Shown here: positions 1 through 8,337 of the stretch, piece by piece
How positions within the stretch are numbered: the first letter of the stretch is position 1
Layout of the letters: each line of letters opens with the position of its first letter
DNA from: an uncultured Prevotellaceae bacterium
GTDB lineage: Bacteria > Bacteroidota > Bacteroidia > Bacteroidales > Bacteroidaceae
Length of the DNA stretch: 51,645 nucleotides
NCBI GenBank assembly: GCA_902774795.1
Contig: CACYKA010000014.1
Location: 1-51,645, forward strand
Reading direction: 5' to 3'
Translations under genes and position numbers: made by a program
The notes under the pieces: model-generated
The model's database searches: none
The model's input: only the letters and a program-made list of their open reading frames with translations
What the model was told of the DNA's origin: nothing

Positions 1-1
1 G

Positions 2-295
2 GCTAACGGCGCTACATCTGACGCCAACGTATCTGGTGGTTCCACAACAGTTACTGGCCCTCTGACACAGATGCAGTTTGCAGTCAGCCTGAACGGCACC
101 GCTGCTAACCTGAAGGTTTACAACGGCTCAAGCGAGGTAGGTACAGTGACAATGCCTTCACAGGGCACCCTGCAGTGGGACGGCGAAGTCGCTAACGGCA
201 ACACCCTGACTGTCAAGAAGGTCATCGACGGCACCGAGACAACTTGGTTCACTGTCAGTGTCCGCGAGTCACAGGGTGGTGTGTCTAACGATTAG
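2..295 (+). CDS. C-terminal part of an unidentified protein (cut by window edge)
   Basis: The frame is open from the first base, so the 97 residues seen are the end of a longer protein; the internal Met at position 71 is probably not the start. The segment is rich in Gly, Thr, Ser, Asn and Val with alternating hydrophobic residues, as in a small beta-sandwich (Ig-like or phage-structural) domain. It has no Cys and no membrane segment. It ends 10 bases before a small membrane protein gene, so the two are probably cotranscribed. I do not recognise the family. A small prophage-like or surface-associated cassette is possible but unproven. Confidence 0.6.
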   Translation, partial: ANGATSDANVSGGSTTVTGPLTQMQFAVSLNGTAANLKVYNGSSEVGTVTMPSQGTLQWDGEVANGNTLTVKKVIDGTETTWFTVSVRESQGGVSND

Positions 296-305
296 TCTGT
301 AGGCC

Positions 306-533
306 ATGCAGTCGCGGTTTTTGGAACGCTTACTTGCAGTAGCATCATTCGCAGTTGCTGGAGCCTTGGCATTCACTTCGATGCTGATTAGCCAAGACCA
401 CGACATCGCAGCAAATGTATTGCTCGCAGTCGCGCAGTTCCTAACGTTCGCCGCAACGATACTGGGAATTGACTACAAGCTGAGACCCCAAGCTGAGACC
501 CCAAAAGGGGGAAGTGGAGTGAAAACGGAGTGA
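306..533 (+). CDS. Small two-helix membrane protein
   Basis: A 75-residue protein with two hydrophobic segments (about residues 8-27 and 35-56) and a short polar tail, so a small inner-membrane hairpin protein is likely. The start is the first ATG, 10 bases after the upstream gene ends. The tail is encoded by repeats: a 13-base unit occurs twice (477-502), followed by a CCCC-AAAA-GGGG palindrome and an 11-base unit repeat that carries the stop codon. The end of the protein may therefore have been altered by repeat growth. Family not recognised; small two-helix proteins of this size occur in phage-derived clusters, but nothing here proves that. Confidence 0.55.
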   Translation: MQSRFLERLLAVASFAVAGALAFTSMLISQDHDIAANVLLAVAQFLTFAATILGIDYKLRPQAETPKGGSGVKTE

Positions 534-553
534 GAATGGAGTGAGAATGGAGT
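477..553 (+). repeat. Two adjoining tandem repeats (13-base x2, 11-base x3.5)
   Basis: Positions 477-502 hold two exact copies of a 13-base unit (AAGCTGAGACCCC). Positions 499-510 form CCCC-AAAA-GGGG. Positions 516-553 hold about three and a half copies of an 11-base unit beginning GGAGTGA. The arrays encode the last residues and stop of the small membrane protein and run on into the spacer. Confidence 0.85.
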
Positions 554-562
554 CAAAGAGTT

Positions 563-593
563 GAGTGCTCTTGCAGAAATTGCAGGGGCACTC
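563..593 (+). terminator. Hairpin terminator after the left-edge gene pair
   Basis: GAGTGCTCTTGCA pairs with TGCAGGGGCACTC around a 5-base loop, a 13-pair stem. Two pairs are G-U and work only in plus-strand RNA. A short T-containing tract follows. It faces the convergent minus-strand gene ending at 639. Confidence 0.7.
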
Positions 594-641
594 TTAATTG
601 GTATATTGGTTAATTGGTATATTGGTTAATTGGTTAATTTA
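594..641 (+). repeat. 8-base tandem repeat, six copies
   Basis: Units alternate TTAATTGG and TATATTGG, six in register. The last unit contains the stop codon of the minus-strand gene ending at 639. Confidence 0.9.
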
Positions 642-1430
642 TTTCTTTTTCATGTGAGTAATAATCTGCGACATAAAGGTTGACATATCGTTGTCCAAAG
701 AAAGATTGGTCTGCCTGTAACTTTCAAAGAATGGCTCTTTCTCCATAGAATTAAGCACCTGCATATCATGCAAATCCACATTTCCAACCAACGACATCAT
801 CAGCAGCGGAGTAGTATTCCTCTCCATAAAAGAGAGGACACCGTTCACCGTTTTTGTCACCCTTTCCTTCTGCTCTTCCGGAAGTTTTGAATTTGCAAGA
901 GCATTATCTGCGACAACACTTTTTGTAGCCTCAATGGTGGCTTTTAAATTCTCACGGACAAAATTAACATCCATCCAATGGAGTATTTCCTGCTTCAGCT
1001 CCGGGTCACAATCAGGCTCCTTCAGGTCTTCGGGCGTTCCGCCCATAACGAGAGCCATCATCTGGGGGAACAGTTTCTGCTTAAACTCCTCCTCCTGACT
1101 TGAAGCAATGGCAGAAAGGACTTTCTTCTGAACAGCCAGCACTTCCGGTTGCAGGAAGAAAGAGACCATGTCACTGAATTCATTCTCGGGCATATTCTGA
1201 CGATAATGCTCTGCCATCCATTCTGCAACGTCTGTCTTGAACTGGGACTTGAAGTAGTCAACATCAACAACTGGAGTCTGAGACATCTTCTCAACCATCT
1301 GTGTGTTAAATGTTGAGATTGCCTCATTGTCCATGAGTTTTATTATTCCGTCGGTATAGTTGTCGGCACTGACGGTTGTGAACTGCATCAGAAGAGCAGC
1401 AACGAACAATAGAATAATTCTTGTTTTCAT
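639..1430 (-). CDS. Secreted DUF2059-like helical protein
   Basis: A 263-residue protein with a clear signal peptide (about residues 1-22, ending near VSA-DN) and no lipobox, so probably periplasmic. The rest is predicted helical and charged. The stretch around residues 69-110 (aromatic-rich helix, then a Phe-Leu-x-Pro-Glu turn and a further helix) resembles the repeat of DUF2059 proteins, as does a second weaker copy further on. It lies 32 bases downstream of the GH127 gene on the same strand and is probably cotranscribed, but nothing in it suggests sugar binding or catalysis. DUF2059 assignment is from pattern resemblance only. Confidence 0.6.
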   Translation of the reverse strand: MKTRIILLFVAALLMQFTTVSADNYTDGIIKLMDNEAISTFNTQMVEKMSQTPVVDVDYFKSQFKTDVAEWMAEHYRQNMPENEFSDMVSFFLQPEVLAVQKKVLSAIASSQEEEFKQKLFPQMMALVMGGTPEDLKEPDCDPELKQEILHWMDVNFVRENLKATIEATKSVVADNALANSKLPEEQKERVTKTVNGVLSFMERNTTPLLMMSLVGNVDLHDMQVLNSMEKEPFFESYRQTNLSLDNDMSTFMSQIITHMKKK

Positions 1431-1462
1431 CTTTTAAGCAATTTTTCTTATTGTTGGGGGAA

Positions 1463-3841
1463 TCAGTTGCCTTTTACGAGGCGGACTTCGTAGATCTCGC
1501 CGATTTGCTTACGAGGCTTGGCAACGAACTTCACACGGACCTGCTTCTTACCCTTCAGCGCACTGGCCGGGATGGGGTAGGTTTCGTACTTGAATTCGGA
1601 GATGCGGTACTTGCCGGTATTGTTGACAGAGGTCACAAGGACGTCATCGACGAAGATGTCGAACTCGTGGCTCTTCCATTCGCCAACACCCCAGTATTTC
1701 AGACGCAGGCTCAGCTCACTCTCTCCGCCTGTCTGCATGAGATAGCTGAAATAGTGGCCGTCGCTGGCATCACGATAGAAGACATCGTTGGTGTTGCCGA
1801 CAGAGGAATTGTCGGTCTCCATGAAGTGGTCGCTCTCCGGCTGCTGCTCGCCCGGCTGCACCTTGTCAACGGTGCGGTTTTCGAGTGCCTGACGCTCCTG
1901 CTCCTGCTTTGTGAGGTTGTTGATGTAGCTCTTGTAGCTGTCCTCAGAGAGGGCGAGCCAGTACATCATGTAGCGGGCATCGTGGAGCTCGAAGAACGGC
2001 ATCAGCTCGTTGCGTATCTCATTCTCCATGCGGGTGGAGAGGGTGAAGTGCAGCGGCTTGCCGTCGATGGGCTGAAGCTGGTTGGCAATATCCTCTATAT
2101 TATTATTAATAAGGATAGGAGCCTGGTCTGTAGGCAGTTTCTTGCCTACTGCCAACTGTCCGAAACGACTGTCGTCGGCTATCAGGTGTGCCAGGTCTTC
2201 CGTCCCCGTCTTCATGGCGAGCATTACAGGACCGTGCATCAGGGCGATGTACTGTGGCAGGTTGGGCAGATACCTGACGTAGTTGTACATTGGGAAGGTC
2301 ATCTCCACTACGTCGCCTTTCTTCCACTGACGGCTGATGGCAACATAGGACGAAGGACCTGTTATGATGCTGACAGGCTTGCCGTTGACCTTGACAGAGA
2401 ACTGCCCTGGCTTTACCCAGCCTGGATAGCGCACCTGCATGGTGAACTGTCCCTTGCCCTCGGTGACGGTTATCTTGCTGGTCTCAGAGTATGGGAACTG
2501 AGTCTCCTGACGGAGCTTTATCTTCTGCTCCTTCCAGTTAAGCTCTGATGCCACAAAGAGATTCACGAAGAGGTTGTCGCCCTTGTGGGTATAGATGAAC
2601 TGGCCGTACTTGCCATGATTCTCCATGCCTGTGCCGACGCAACACCACATGGCCTCGTTAGGAGCCGAGTAGTTGCGGTAATGGCGTGGGCGTGCCGAAG
2701 TGAAATAGACATATCCTCCATGCTCAGGATGCTGGGTTGAGAGAATATGGTTGAAGGTAGCCAGCTCGAAGAAATCGGCATAGCGTGCCTCAGGATTGCG
2801 ACGGTGCAATTCTTCGGTAAGCTTCAGCATGTTGTTGGTATTACAGCTCTCAGGGCCGTCGATGTCAGTAACAAAGTCCTTGCAGGCTTCCTTGCTTGGG
2901 AAGTGCTCACGACGGCTGTTGCCGCCAAAGGCGAGAGTGCGCTCACCAGTCACGATGTCCCAGAAATAAGCTCCTGCGGTATGGTAAGACTCATCTCCAG
3001 AAAGCTCTGCGATGCGCTCAAAGCCCACCACCTTCGGCACCTGGGTATTGGCGTGCATATTGTCGAGGCAGTCGCGACGCTGCATCATGGATGACAGCAG
3101 ACGGCGGTGTGAGAAACGCTTGGCTACGTCGAGGTATTTCTTGTCGCCGGTAATGGCGTAGGCGTCTGCCAATACTTCGTTCATGCCTCCATGCTCAGTA
3201 TCGAGGGCGCGCTCCATCTGGGCATCAGAAAGGCCTGCCGTGAGGTCGATGGCCCAGTCGCAGAAGCCTAGGAAGAGCTGTTTTGCCTGCTCGTTGCCGC
3301 AATATACCCACGCATCGCGAAGGCCGGCATACATCTTGTGAAGATTATAGAATGGCACCCAGGCTCCACGATAAGGGCCGAAGTCGCCCCTCTTGAAAGC
3401 TGACCATATACGGTCGCTGCCAGGAACTCCGCCTACGTAGCCTTTGCCCCAGTCAGGATGGTTTTTTGCATTGGCATCGGCACAGGCCTGCAACTCACTA
3501 ATCCAGTATTCCATACGCTCCTGACACTCCTTGCATCCTGTAGAGGCATTGATGGCAAGAGCCGTAAGGTAGTGTCCTCCTACGTGGCCGTCAAGACCAT
3601 CCCAGTTGCGATAGGACTTCCCTTTAGGCGTAAGACCTGCCTCCTTAAGATAAGGCGCCAGCAGACGGTCGTTGTCATACTGCATCAGAACGCGGATATT
3701 CAGGTCGCGGGCCTTCTTCAACGGTCCGTCGAGCAGGGTGACATCACCCAAGGCAAACTCATTGGCGTAGAGCCTGTCCTGCGCTACGGCAGGGGTGAGA
3801 AAGAAGATGTAAGATGTAAGAAGGAAGATGTATTTATTCAT
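1463..3841 (-). CDS. GH127 beta-L-arabinofuranosidase, secreted
   Basis: A 792-residue glycoside hydrolase of family 127 (DUF1680), which removes terminal beta-L-arabinofuranose from plant glycans and glycoproteins. A signal peptide of about 20 residues sends it to the periplasm. The (alpha/alpha)6 catalytic domain covers roughly 25-560 and is followed by beta-rich C-terminal domains of the type seen in Bacteroidetes GH127 proteins. The zinc and thiol site is intact: Glu331-x-Cys333 and the Cys400-Cys401 pair, matching the order Glu-x-Cys ... Cys-Cys of characterised enzymes, where one of the paired Cys is the nucleophile. I take the ATG at 3841; an in-frame TTG two codons upstream lies inside a repeat. 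It is 41 bases after GH51 in the same operon. The signal peptide itself is partly encoded by a heptamer repeat. Confidence 0.9.
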   Translation of the reverse strand: MNKYIFLLTSYIFFLTPAVAQDRLYANEFALGDVTLLDGPLKKARDLNIRVLMQYDNDRLLAPYLKEAGLTPKGKSYRNWDGLDGHVGGHYLTALAINASTGCKECQERMEYWISELQACADANAKNHPDWGKGYVGGVPGSDRIWSAFKRGDFGPYRGAWVPFYNLHKMYAGLRDAWVYCGNEQAKQLFLGFCDWAIDLTAGLSDAQMERALDTEHGGMNEVLADAYAITGDKKYLDVAKRFSHRRLLSSMMQRRDCLDNMHANTQVPKVVGFERIAELSGDESYHTAGAYFWDIVTGERTLAFGGNSRREHFPSKEACKDFVTDIDGPESCNTNNMLKLTEELHRRNPEARYADFFELATFNHILSTQHPEHGGYVYFTSARPRHYRNYSAPNEAMWCCVGTGMENHGKYGQFIYTHKGDNLFVNLFVASELNWKEQKIKLRQETQFPYSETSKITVTEGKGQFTMQVRYPGWVKPGQFSVKVNGKPVSIITGPSSYVAISRQWKKGDVVEMTFPMYNYVRYLPNLPQYIALMHGPVMLAMKTGTEDLAHLIADDSRFGQLAVGKKLPTDQAPILINNNIEDIANQLQPIDGKPLHFTLSTRMENEIRNELMPFFELHDARYMMYWLALSEDSYKSYINNLTKQEQERQALENRTVDKVQPGEQQPESDHFMETDNSSVGNTNDVFYRDASDGHYFSYLMQTGGESELSLRLKYWGVGEWKSHEFDIFVDDVLVTSVNNTGKYRISEFKYETYPIPASALKGKKQVRVKFVAKPRKQIGEIYEVRLVKGN
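3804..3831. repeat. Heptamer array inside the GH127 signal peptide
   Basis: Four units in register: AAGATGT, AAGATGT, AAGAAGG, AAGATGT. On the minus strand they encode the hydrophobic core of the signal peptide. Confidence 0.85.
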
Positions 3842-3884
3842 TATCAATTATCAATTGTCAATTATCAATTATCAATTGTCAATT
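3841..3884. repeat. Heptamer array between GH51 and GH127
   Basis: Six and a half units of TTATCAA (two read TTGTCAA) fill the 41-base gap between the two genes, from the GH127 start codon to the GH51 stop codon. Confidence 0.95.
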
Positions 3885-5865
3885 ACTTTATTATGTAAAC
3901 CTGGAATGACTTTGCAGGAACGTCAGTATTCAGTACTGAGCCGTCGAGGGTTACGGAACTCTCTGTAGGCTTAATCTTGTCTGGATTCTGGATAGAATTC
4001 TCTGCTATGGGGTCTGTGCTCATCAGGGAGACAACCTTCACAGCCTTGTTGGCAGCCTTGAGACCCTTCAGCTCTACCATAATCTGCTGTGGCTGGTCGC
4101 TGACGTTCGCCACCTTTATATATATAGCACCCTCTTTCTTGTCGATGGCTGCTGTAGCGAAGAGGCCGTTCTGGTCTTCATCGCCTGCAATAGCCTTGCC
4201 GTTCATAGTCATAGGCAGGACATTGGTTCCCTTATAGAGACCATAGAGCTGCTGAACGTAGTAAGAACATGTCTTGAAAGAGTTGAGGTTGTCGTACCAG
4301 ATAGCGTCTGGACGCCACTGCCATCCCTCAACATGTGCGAAGAGTGGGGCATAGGTTGCCATGTGGACGATGTCGCAGTTGCGCTCAAAGCCTGTCATGA
4401 AGGCAGCCTCCATCAGGGCAGCATTGAAGTGGTTCCACTTCTTGCCCTTTCCGTGGCAGGCATACTCGCCGGCAAAGACCTTCGGGCCCTTGCGGTCGTA
4501 GTTGTCATAGCGATGACGGTTCACCTTGTCCATGAACCAAGCCTCGTTGCGATAGTAGTGCTCATCATAGAGGTCGGCCTTCAGCTCTTTCATCTTTGGC
4601 TGGAGCATGTCGAACTTGTCACCCTCAGAGTCAGGACCGGTGGTACCGATATACTTGATTTCAGGGTGCTGCTTCTTCAGTACGTCGAGGAATTTCTTCA
4701 GACGGACTGTGAAGACAGGATTGTCCTTATAGTCCCACTGCTCGTTGCCGATGCCCATGTACTTCAGGTTGAATGGTGCAGGGTGTCCCATGTCGGCACG
4801 TACCTTGCCCCACTTGGTGTCAGGAGCGCCGTTGGCAAACTCGATGAGGTCGAGAGCATCCTGAATGTATGGGTCGAGGTCTTCAAGAGCCACAGTCTCC
4901 TTGCCATGATTTACGTCGTTCTGGTACTGACATGCCAGTCCGCAAGAGAGAACAGGAAGGGCGTCGCAGCCAAAGTCCTCACAAAGCTGGAAGAACTCGA
5001 AGAATCCCAGTCCGTAGGTCTGGAAGTAGTTAGGGAAGTAACGTGAAGTGAAGGTGTAGTGCCAGCGGTTCTCGTTCAGAGGACGGTTCTCAACAGGTCC
5101 TACAGTATTCTTCCACTGGTAGCGGGTCTCAAGGTCGGTACCCTCGACGATACATCCGCCAGGGAAGCGGAAGATGCCGGGCTTCAGGTCGGCAAGAGCC
5201 TGCGCAAGATCCTGACGCATGCCGTTCTCACGACCCTTCCAAGTCTTGACAGGGAAGAGTGATACATGCTCAACGTCGGTAGTCACCTTGCTGTCACCCC
5301 AAATGCGGAGGTGTGCCCTGTCAAAGGTGCGCTTAGGCTTGATGATGGCAGTATATTTCTTCCATTCCTTGCCGCTGACTTCGACGCTGGCATTGCCAAG
5401 TTTCTGGTCGTCGCTCATGGTAGCATTGTCCACGAGGTCTATCCACAGCTTGGAATTGCCACCGTCCGGCACACGGGCCCAAACGGAGAAGCGATATTCC
5501 TCACCGCCCTTAACACCCATGCCGAAGAAGCCTGAGTTCTCAATCATGGTGTGCTTGTCGTTGTGGCCGGAAGGAGCCAGACGAACATAATGAGGATTCT
5601 TGTCGAAAGGACCGTCGTCCTTCAGCGAAACCTTACCGGAGATGTCCCATCCGGCGAAGTTGTTGGGGAACTCAAATGAACGGTTCATCACCAGTTCGGC
5701 ATACAGACCGCCGTCGGCAGCATAGTTGATGTCTTCAAAGAAGATACCATACATGGTGCTTTGTATCGGAGCACCGGGTTTGGAAACAGTCACCTTCATG
5801 TTATTGACAGCGCCTACATTAAGGGCAGCAGCCAGAAGAAGTGACGAAAATAGCATTTTTTTCAT
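3883..5865 (-). CDS. GH51 alpha-L-arabinofuranosidase, secreted
   Basis: A 660-residue alpha-L-arabinofuranosidase of family 51, releasing alpha-linked arabinofuranose from arabinan or arabinoxylan. Order: signal peptide (1-19), a beta-sandwich segment of CBM4/9 type (about 65-205), TIM barrel with acid/base Glu375 in the GNEQW motif and likely nucleophile Glu467 in GEYA, then a C-terminal beta domain. The start at 5865 (MKKMLF) gives a proper signal peptide; the frame is open 29 codons further upstream, but those overlap the predicted promoter. First gene of an operon with GH127 and the DUF2059-like gene. Paired with GH127, it suggests clearing of alpha and beta arabinose caps. No SusC/SusD or regulator is present in the window. 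Confidence 0.92.
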   Translation of the reverse strand: MKKMLFSSLLLAAALNVGAVNNMKVTVSKPGAPIQSTMYGIFFEDINYAADGGLYAELVMNRSFEFPNNFAGWDISGKVSLKDDGPFDKNPHYVRLAPSGHNDKHTMIENSGFFGMGVKGGEEYRFSVWARVPDGGNSKLWIDLVDNATMSDDQKLGNASVEVSGKEWKKYTAIIKPKRTFDRAHLRIWGDSKVTTDVEHVSLFPVKTWKGRENGMRQDLAQALADLKPGIFRFPGGCIVEGTDLETRYQWKNTVGPVENRPLNENRWHYTFTSRYFPNYFQTYGLGFFEFFQLCEDFGCDALPVLSCGLACQYQNDVNHGKETVALEDLDPYIQDALDLIEFANGAPDTKWGKVRADMGHPAPFNLKYMGIGNEQWDYKDNPVFTVRLKKFLDVLKKQHPEIKYIGTTGPDSEGDKFDMLQPKMKELKADLYDEHYYRNEAWFMDKVNRHRYDNYDRKGPKVFAGEYACHGKGKKWNHFNAALMEAAFMTGFERNCDIVHMATYAPLFAHVEGWQWRPDAIWYDNLNSFKTCSYYVQQLYGLYKGTNVLPMTMNGKAIAGDEDQNGLFATAAIDKKEGAIYIKVANVSDQPQQIMVELKGLKAANKAVKVVSLMSTDPIAENSIQNPDKIKPTESSVTLDGSVLNTDVPAKSFQVYIIK

Positions 5866-5921
5866 AGTTCGGTTGATATTTATGTAATAAATTAAGTTTT
5901 GCGGACACAAAATAAGCGTCA

Positions 5922-5952
5922 CAAAGATAGTTTTTTTTCTTGAAACAGGCAA
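5922..5952 (-). promoter_or_regulatory. Promoter of the arabinosidase operon
   Basis: On the minus strand, TATCTTTG (5929-5922) matches the Bacteroidetes -7 box TAnnTTTG; a TTG lies 20 bases upstream at 5952-5950. Predicted transcription start near 5915, about 50 bases before the GH51 ATG, which supports the start at 5865. Confidence 0.6.
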
Positions 5953-6023
5953 GTTTTGGCCAAATTTTCACTTTATTTAATATAAACATTGGCAATGAAT
6001 GATGATATTTGGCATAAAAGTTG

Positions 6024-6031
6024 TATTTTTG
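6024..6031 (+). promoter_or_regulatory. Probable -7 box for lemA
   Basis: TATTTTTG fits TAnnTTTG, 28 bases before the lemA ATG. No TTTG is found at the usual distance upstream (the nearest is 12 bases away), so this is weaker than the others. Confidence 0.35.
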
Positions 6032-6058
6032 CATACTGATTAAAAAACAGTAAACATT

Positions 6059-6625
6059 ATGTCAACAACAGTTATCGTTATTATTGTAGTCGTTGCGGTG
6101 ATAGTCCTCTGGCTTATCGGTGCTTACAACTCTTTGGTAAGACTCCGCAACAATCGTGAGAATGCTTTTGCAAATATCGACGTGCAATTGCAGCAGCGTT
6201 ATGACTTAGTGCCTCAGCTTGTAAATACCGTCAAAGGCTATGCAAGTCATGAGAAGGAACTCCTGGAGCGCATCACCGCAGCCCGTAGTGCCTGCATGAA
6301 TGCACAGACCGTGAACGACAAGGTGGCAGCAGACAATATGCTCACAAGCGCGTTGGCTGGATTGAAGGTCAGCGTTGAGAACTATCCTGACTTGAAGGCT
6401 AACCAGAATTTCCTGCAGTTGCAGAGTGAATTGGCTGATATCGAGAACAAACTCGCTGCTGTACGCCGCTTCTTCAACAGCGCTACAAAGGAGCTTAATA
6501 ATTCTGTTCAGTCATTCCCTAACAACCTTATTGCCAATATGTTCGGCTTCCACAAGGAACCGATGTTCGAGGTTGCTCCAGAGCAGCGTGCTGCCATAGA
6601 GAAGGCTCCGACGGTAAGCTTCTGA
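6059..6625 (+). CDS. LemA family membrane-anchored protein
   Basis: A 188-residue LemA family protein: one N-terminal membrane helix (about 2-22) followed by a long alpha-helical bundle. The family signature is present (YNSLVRLRN, then DVQLQQRYDLVPQLV, and later a RRFFN segment). LemA proteins have no known enzymatic activity and are thought to act at the membrane, often next to HtpX-like proteases, as here. The M48 gene begins 72 bases downstream, separated only by a heptamer array, so the two are likely an operon. The stop codon borders that array. Confidence 0.9.
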   Translation: MSTTVIVIIVVVAVIVLWLIGAYNSLVRLRNNRENAFANIDVQLQQRYDLVPQLVNTVKGYASHEKELLERITAARSACMNAQTVNDKVAADNMLTSALAGLKVSVENYPDLKANQNFLQLQSELADIENKLAAVRRFFNSATKELNNSVQSFPNNLIANMFGFHKEPMFEVAPEQRAAIEKAPTVSF

Positions 6626-6686
6626 TTAATTGATAATTGATAATTGAAAATTATGCATTATGCATTATGCATTGTGCATTAAAAAT
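6624..6686 (+). repeat. Heptamer array with mid-array unit change
   Basis: Nine units in one register: GATTAAT, TGATAAT twice, TGAAAAT, TATGCAT three times, TGTGCAT, TAAAAAT. The unit changes from a TGATAAT type to a TATGCAT type without losing the seven-base phase. It starts within the lemA stop codon. Confidence 0.95.
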
Positions 6687-6697
6687 AGAATAAAAGC

Positions 6698-7693
6698 GTG
6701 AAATACGTTGGTATTCAAACCCAAATAGACAGGAACAACAGGATGAGCATCCTGCTGCTCCTGCTTTTTCCGTGCATATTGCTGGGTATGGTGTATGTTT
6801 TCATTGCTGTAGTCAGTTATCTTAACGGAGGATACTATGATAATGCAGGAGAATGGGTAAGTGAGATTTCCTGGAATGAGGTGAATATGTATTTCCTCGG
6901 CGCTCTGCCTTGGGTTGTCATAGGCGTGGGAATATGGTTTACGATAGCCTATTTTGCCAATACCTCCATCATAGCCAATGCCACTAATGCGCGTCCTCTT
7001 GAGAGACGTGAGAATCCGCGTGTATATAATATTGTGGAGAATCTCTGCATGACGTGTGGTATGGATATGCCGCAGATAAATGTTGTGCACGATGATATGC
7101 TCAACGCCTTTGCTTCGGGCATAAACAAGAAGACATACACGGTGACAGTCACAACCGGTTTGCTCAATCTGCTTAATGACGATGAGCTGGCGGGCGTCAT
7201 TGGACACGAACTGACTCATATCCGCAATCGCGATACACGTCTTCTCATAACCTCCATCATCTTTGTGGGCATTGTGTCAACAATTATGAGCCTTGTGGTG
7301 AGGATGCTGTTCAACCATATGATGTTTGGCGGCAGCAGTCGCGACAACAAGCGTAACGGCGCCGGTGCGGTAGTCATTATGCTGGTGGGACTGGTATGCT
7401 GTGTCATAGCATATTTCTTTACTCTCCTTACCCGCTTCGCCATCAGCCGCAAGCGTGAGTACATGGCAGATGCAGGAGGTGCTGAGCTGTGCGGAAATCC
7501 GCTTGCACTGGCTTCTGCCCTGAAGAAAATCAGTGGTGCACCGGGATTACAGGATGTTAAACGTGAGGATGTGGCGCAACTGTTCATCATAAAGCCGCAT
7601 GCCTTCAGTGGTGGTATTCAGGGATTCTTCAACAGCATGTTTGCTACCCATCCCGATACTGCAAAACGAATACAAGTGTTAGAACAATTCTAA
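6698..7693 (+). CDS. M48 family (HtpX-like) zinc metalloprotease
   Basis: A 331-residue integral-membrane M48 peptidase. It has two N-terminal membrane helices (about 17-45 and 68-88), the zinc motif His170-Glu-x-x-His174 followed by xRNRD, two further membrane segments (about 182-203 and 222-246), and the third zinc ligand Glu254 in REYMAD. The active site faces the cytoplasm in this family, which degrades damaged membrane proteins. It starts with GTG at 6698. The LemA partner lies directly upstream. The standard order of motifs and intact ligands argue for an active protease; substrates are unknown. Confidence 0.9.
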   Translation: MKYVGIQTQIDRNNRMSILLLLLFPCILLGMVYVFIAVVSYLNGGYYDNAGEWVSEISWNEVNMYFLGALPWVVIGVGIWFTIAYFANTSIIANATNARPLERRENPRVYNIVENLCMTCGMDMPQINVVHDDMLNAFASGINKKTYTVTVTTGLLNLLNDDELAGVIGHELTHIRNRDTRLLITSIIFVGIVSTIMSLVVRMLFNHMMFGGSSRDNKRNGAGAVVIMLVGLVCCVIAYFFTLLTRFAISRKREYMADAGGAELCGNPLALASALKKISGAPGLQDVKREDVAQLFIIKPHAFSGGIQGFFNSMFATHPDTAKRIQVLEQF

Positions 7694-8335
7694 TTGAAGA
7701 AGATATATTCTAAATACGACAAGACGAAGATAAAGGACCTTCCTCGTGTAACCTTTCAGGGCCGCATCATTATAGTTCTGACAGAAGCCGAGGCAGAGAA
7801 AGCAGTTGATTACCTTTTGAAGGCCGACATACTGGGCTTTGACACAGAGACGCGTCCTAATTTCAAGAAAGGCAAGCAGAATGTGGTATCGCTGCTGCAG
7901 GTAAGCACCCACGACACCTGTTTCCTGTTCAGGCTCAACCGTTTCGGACTCTGTCCGGCTGTTGTCAGACTGCTGGAGGCGGAAGGTGTGAAGAAAGTGG
8001 GTCTGTCATGGAGTGATGATGTCCGTGCTCTGCATGGTCTGGGAGAGTTTACTGCCAAAGGTTTCTTTGAACTCCAGGATCACATGAAGGAACTGGGCGT
8101 TGAGGACATGAGCCTGGCAAAGCTCTATGCTAACTTATTCGGACAGCGCATATCTAAGCGTGAGCAGTTGTCAAACTGGGAGGCCGATGTGCTCAGTACC
8201 AAACAGCAAGATTATGCTGCCACTGATGCGTGGGCGTGCGTAATGCTCTATGAGGAATATGTGCGATTGAAAAAGACCAAAGACTATTTTCTTGAAAAGG
8301 TTATAGAAGAGGAAGAGGTGAAAAATAATTTATAG
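7694..8335 (+). CDS. DEDDy-type 3'-5' exonuclease (RNase D / WRN-like domain)
   Basis: A 213-residue stand-alone 3'-5' exonuclease domain. The DEDDy catalytic set is visible: Asp50 and Glu52 in DTETRP, Asp108/Asp109 in the SWSDD motif, and Tyr174-x-x-x-Asp178 in DYAATD. No HRDC or helicase domain is attached. It starts with TTG directly after the protease stop codon (no gap), the only start giving the full conserved N-terminus; such proteins in Bacteroidales begin with a similar Lys-rich KxxYxKYDK stretch. The next gene starts 2 bases after its stop. Whether the substrate is RNA or DNA cannot be told from sequence. Confidence 0.82.
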   Translation: MKKIYSKYDKTKIKDLPRVTFQGRIIIVLTEAEAEKAVDYLLKADILGFDTETRPNFKKGKQNVVSLLQVSTHDTCFLFRLNRFGLCPAVVRLLEAEGVKKVGLSWSDDVRALHGLGEFTAKGFFELQDHMKELGVEDMSLAKLYANLFGQRISKREQLSNWEADVLSTKQQDYAATDAWACVMLYEEYVRLKKTKDYFLEKVIEEEEVKNNL

Positions 8336-8337
8336 GG

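Noticed and set aside
1421-2548. Long plus-strand open frame (375 codons) opposite GH127
   Set aside because: It is a shadow of the GH127 gene, whose catalytic residues and signal peptide are clear. The shadow product has no recognisable domain.
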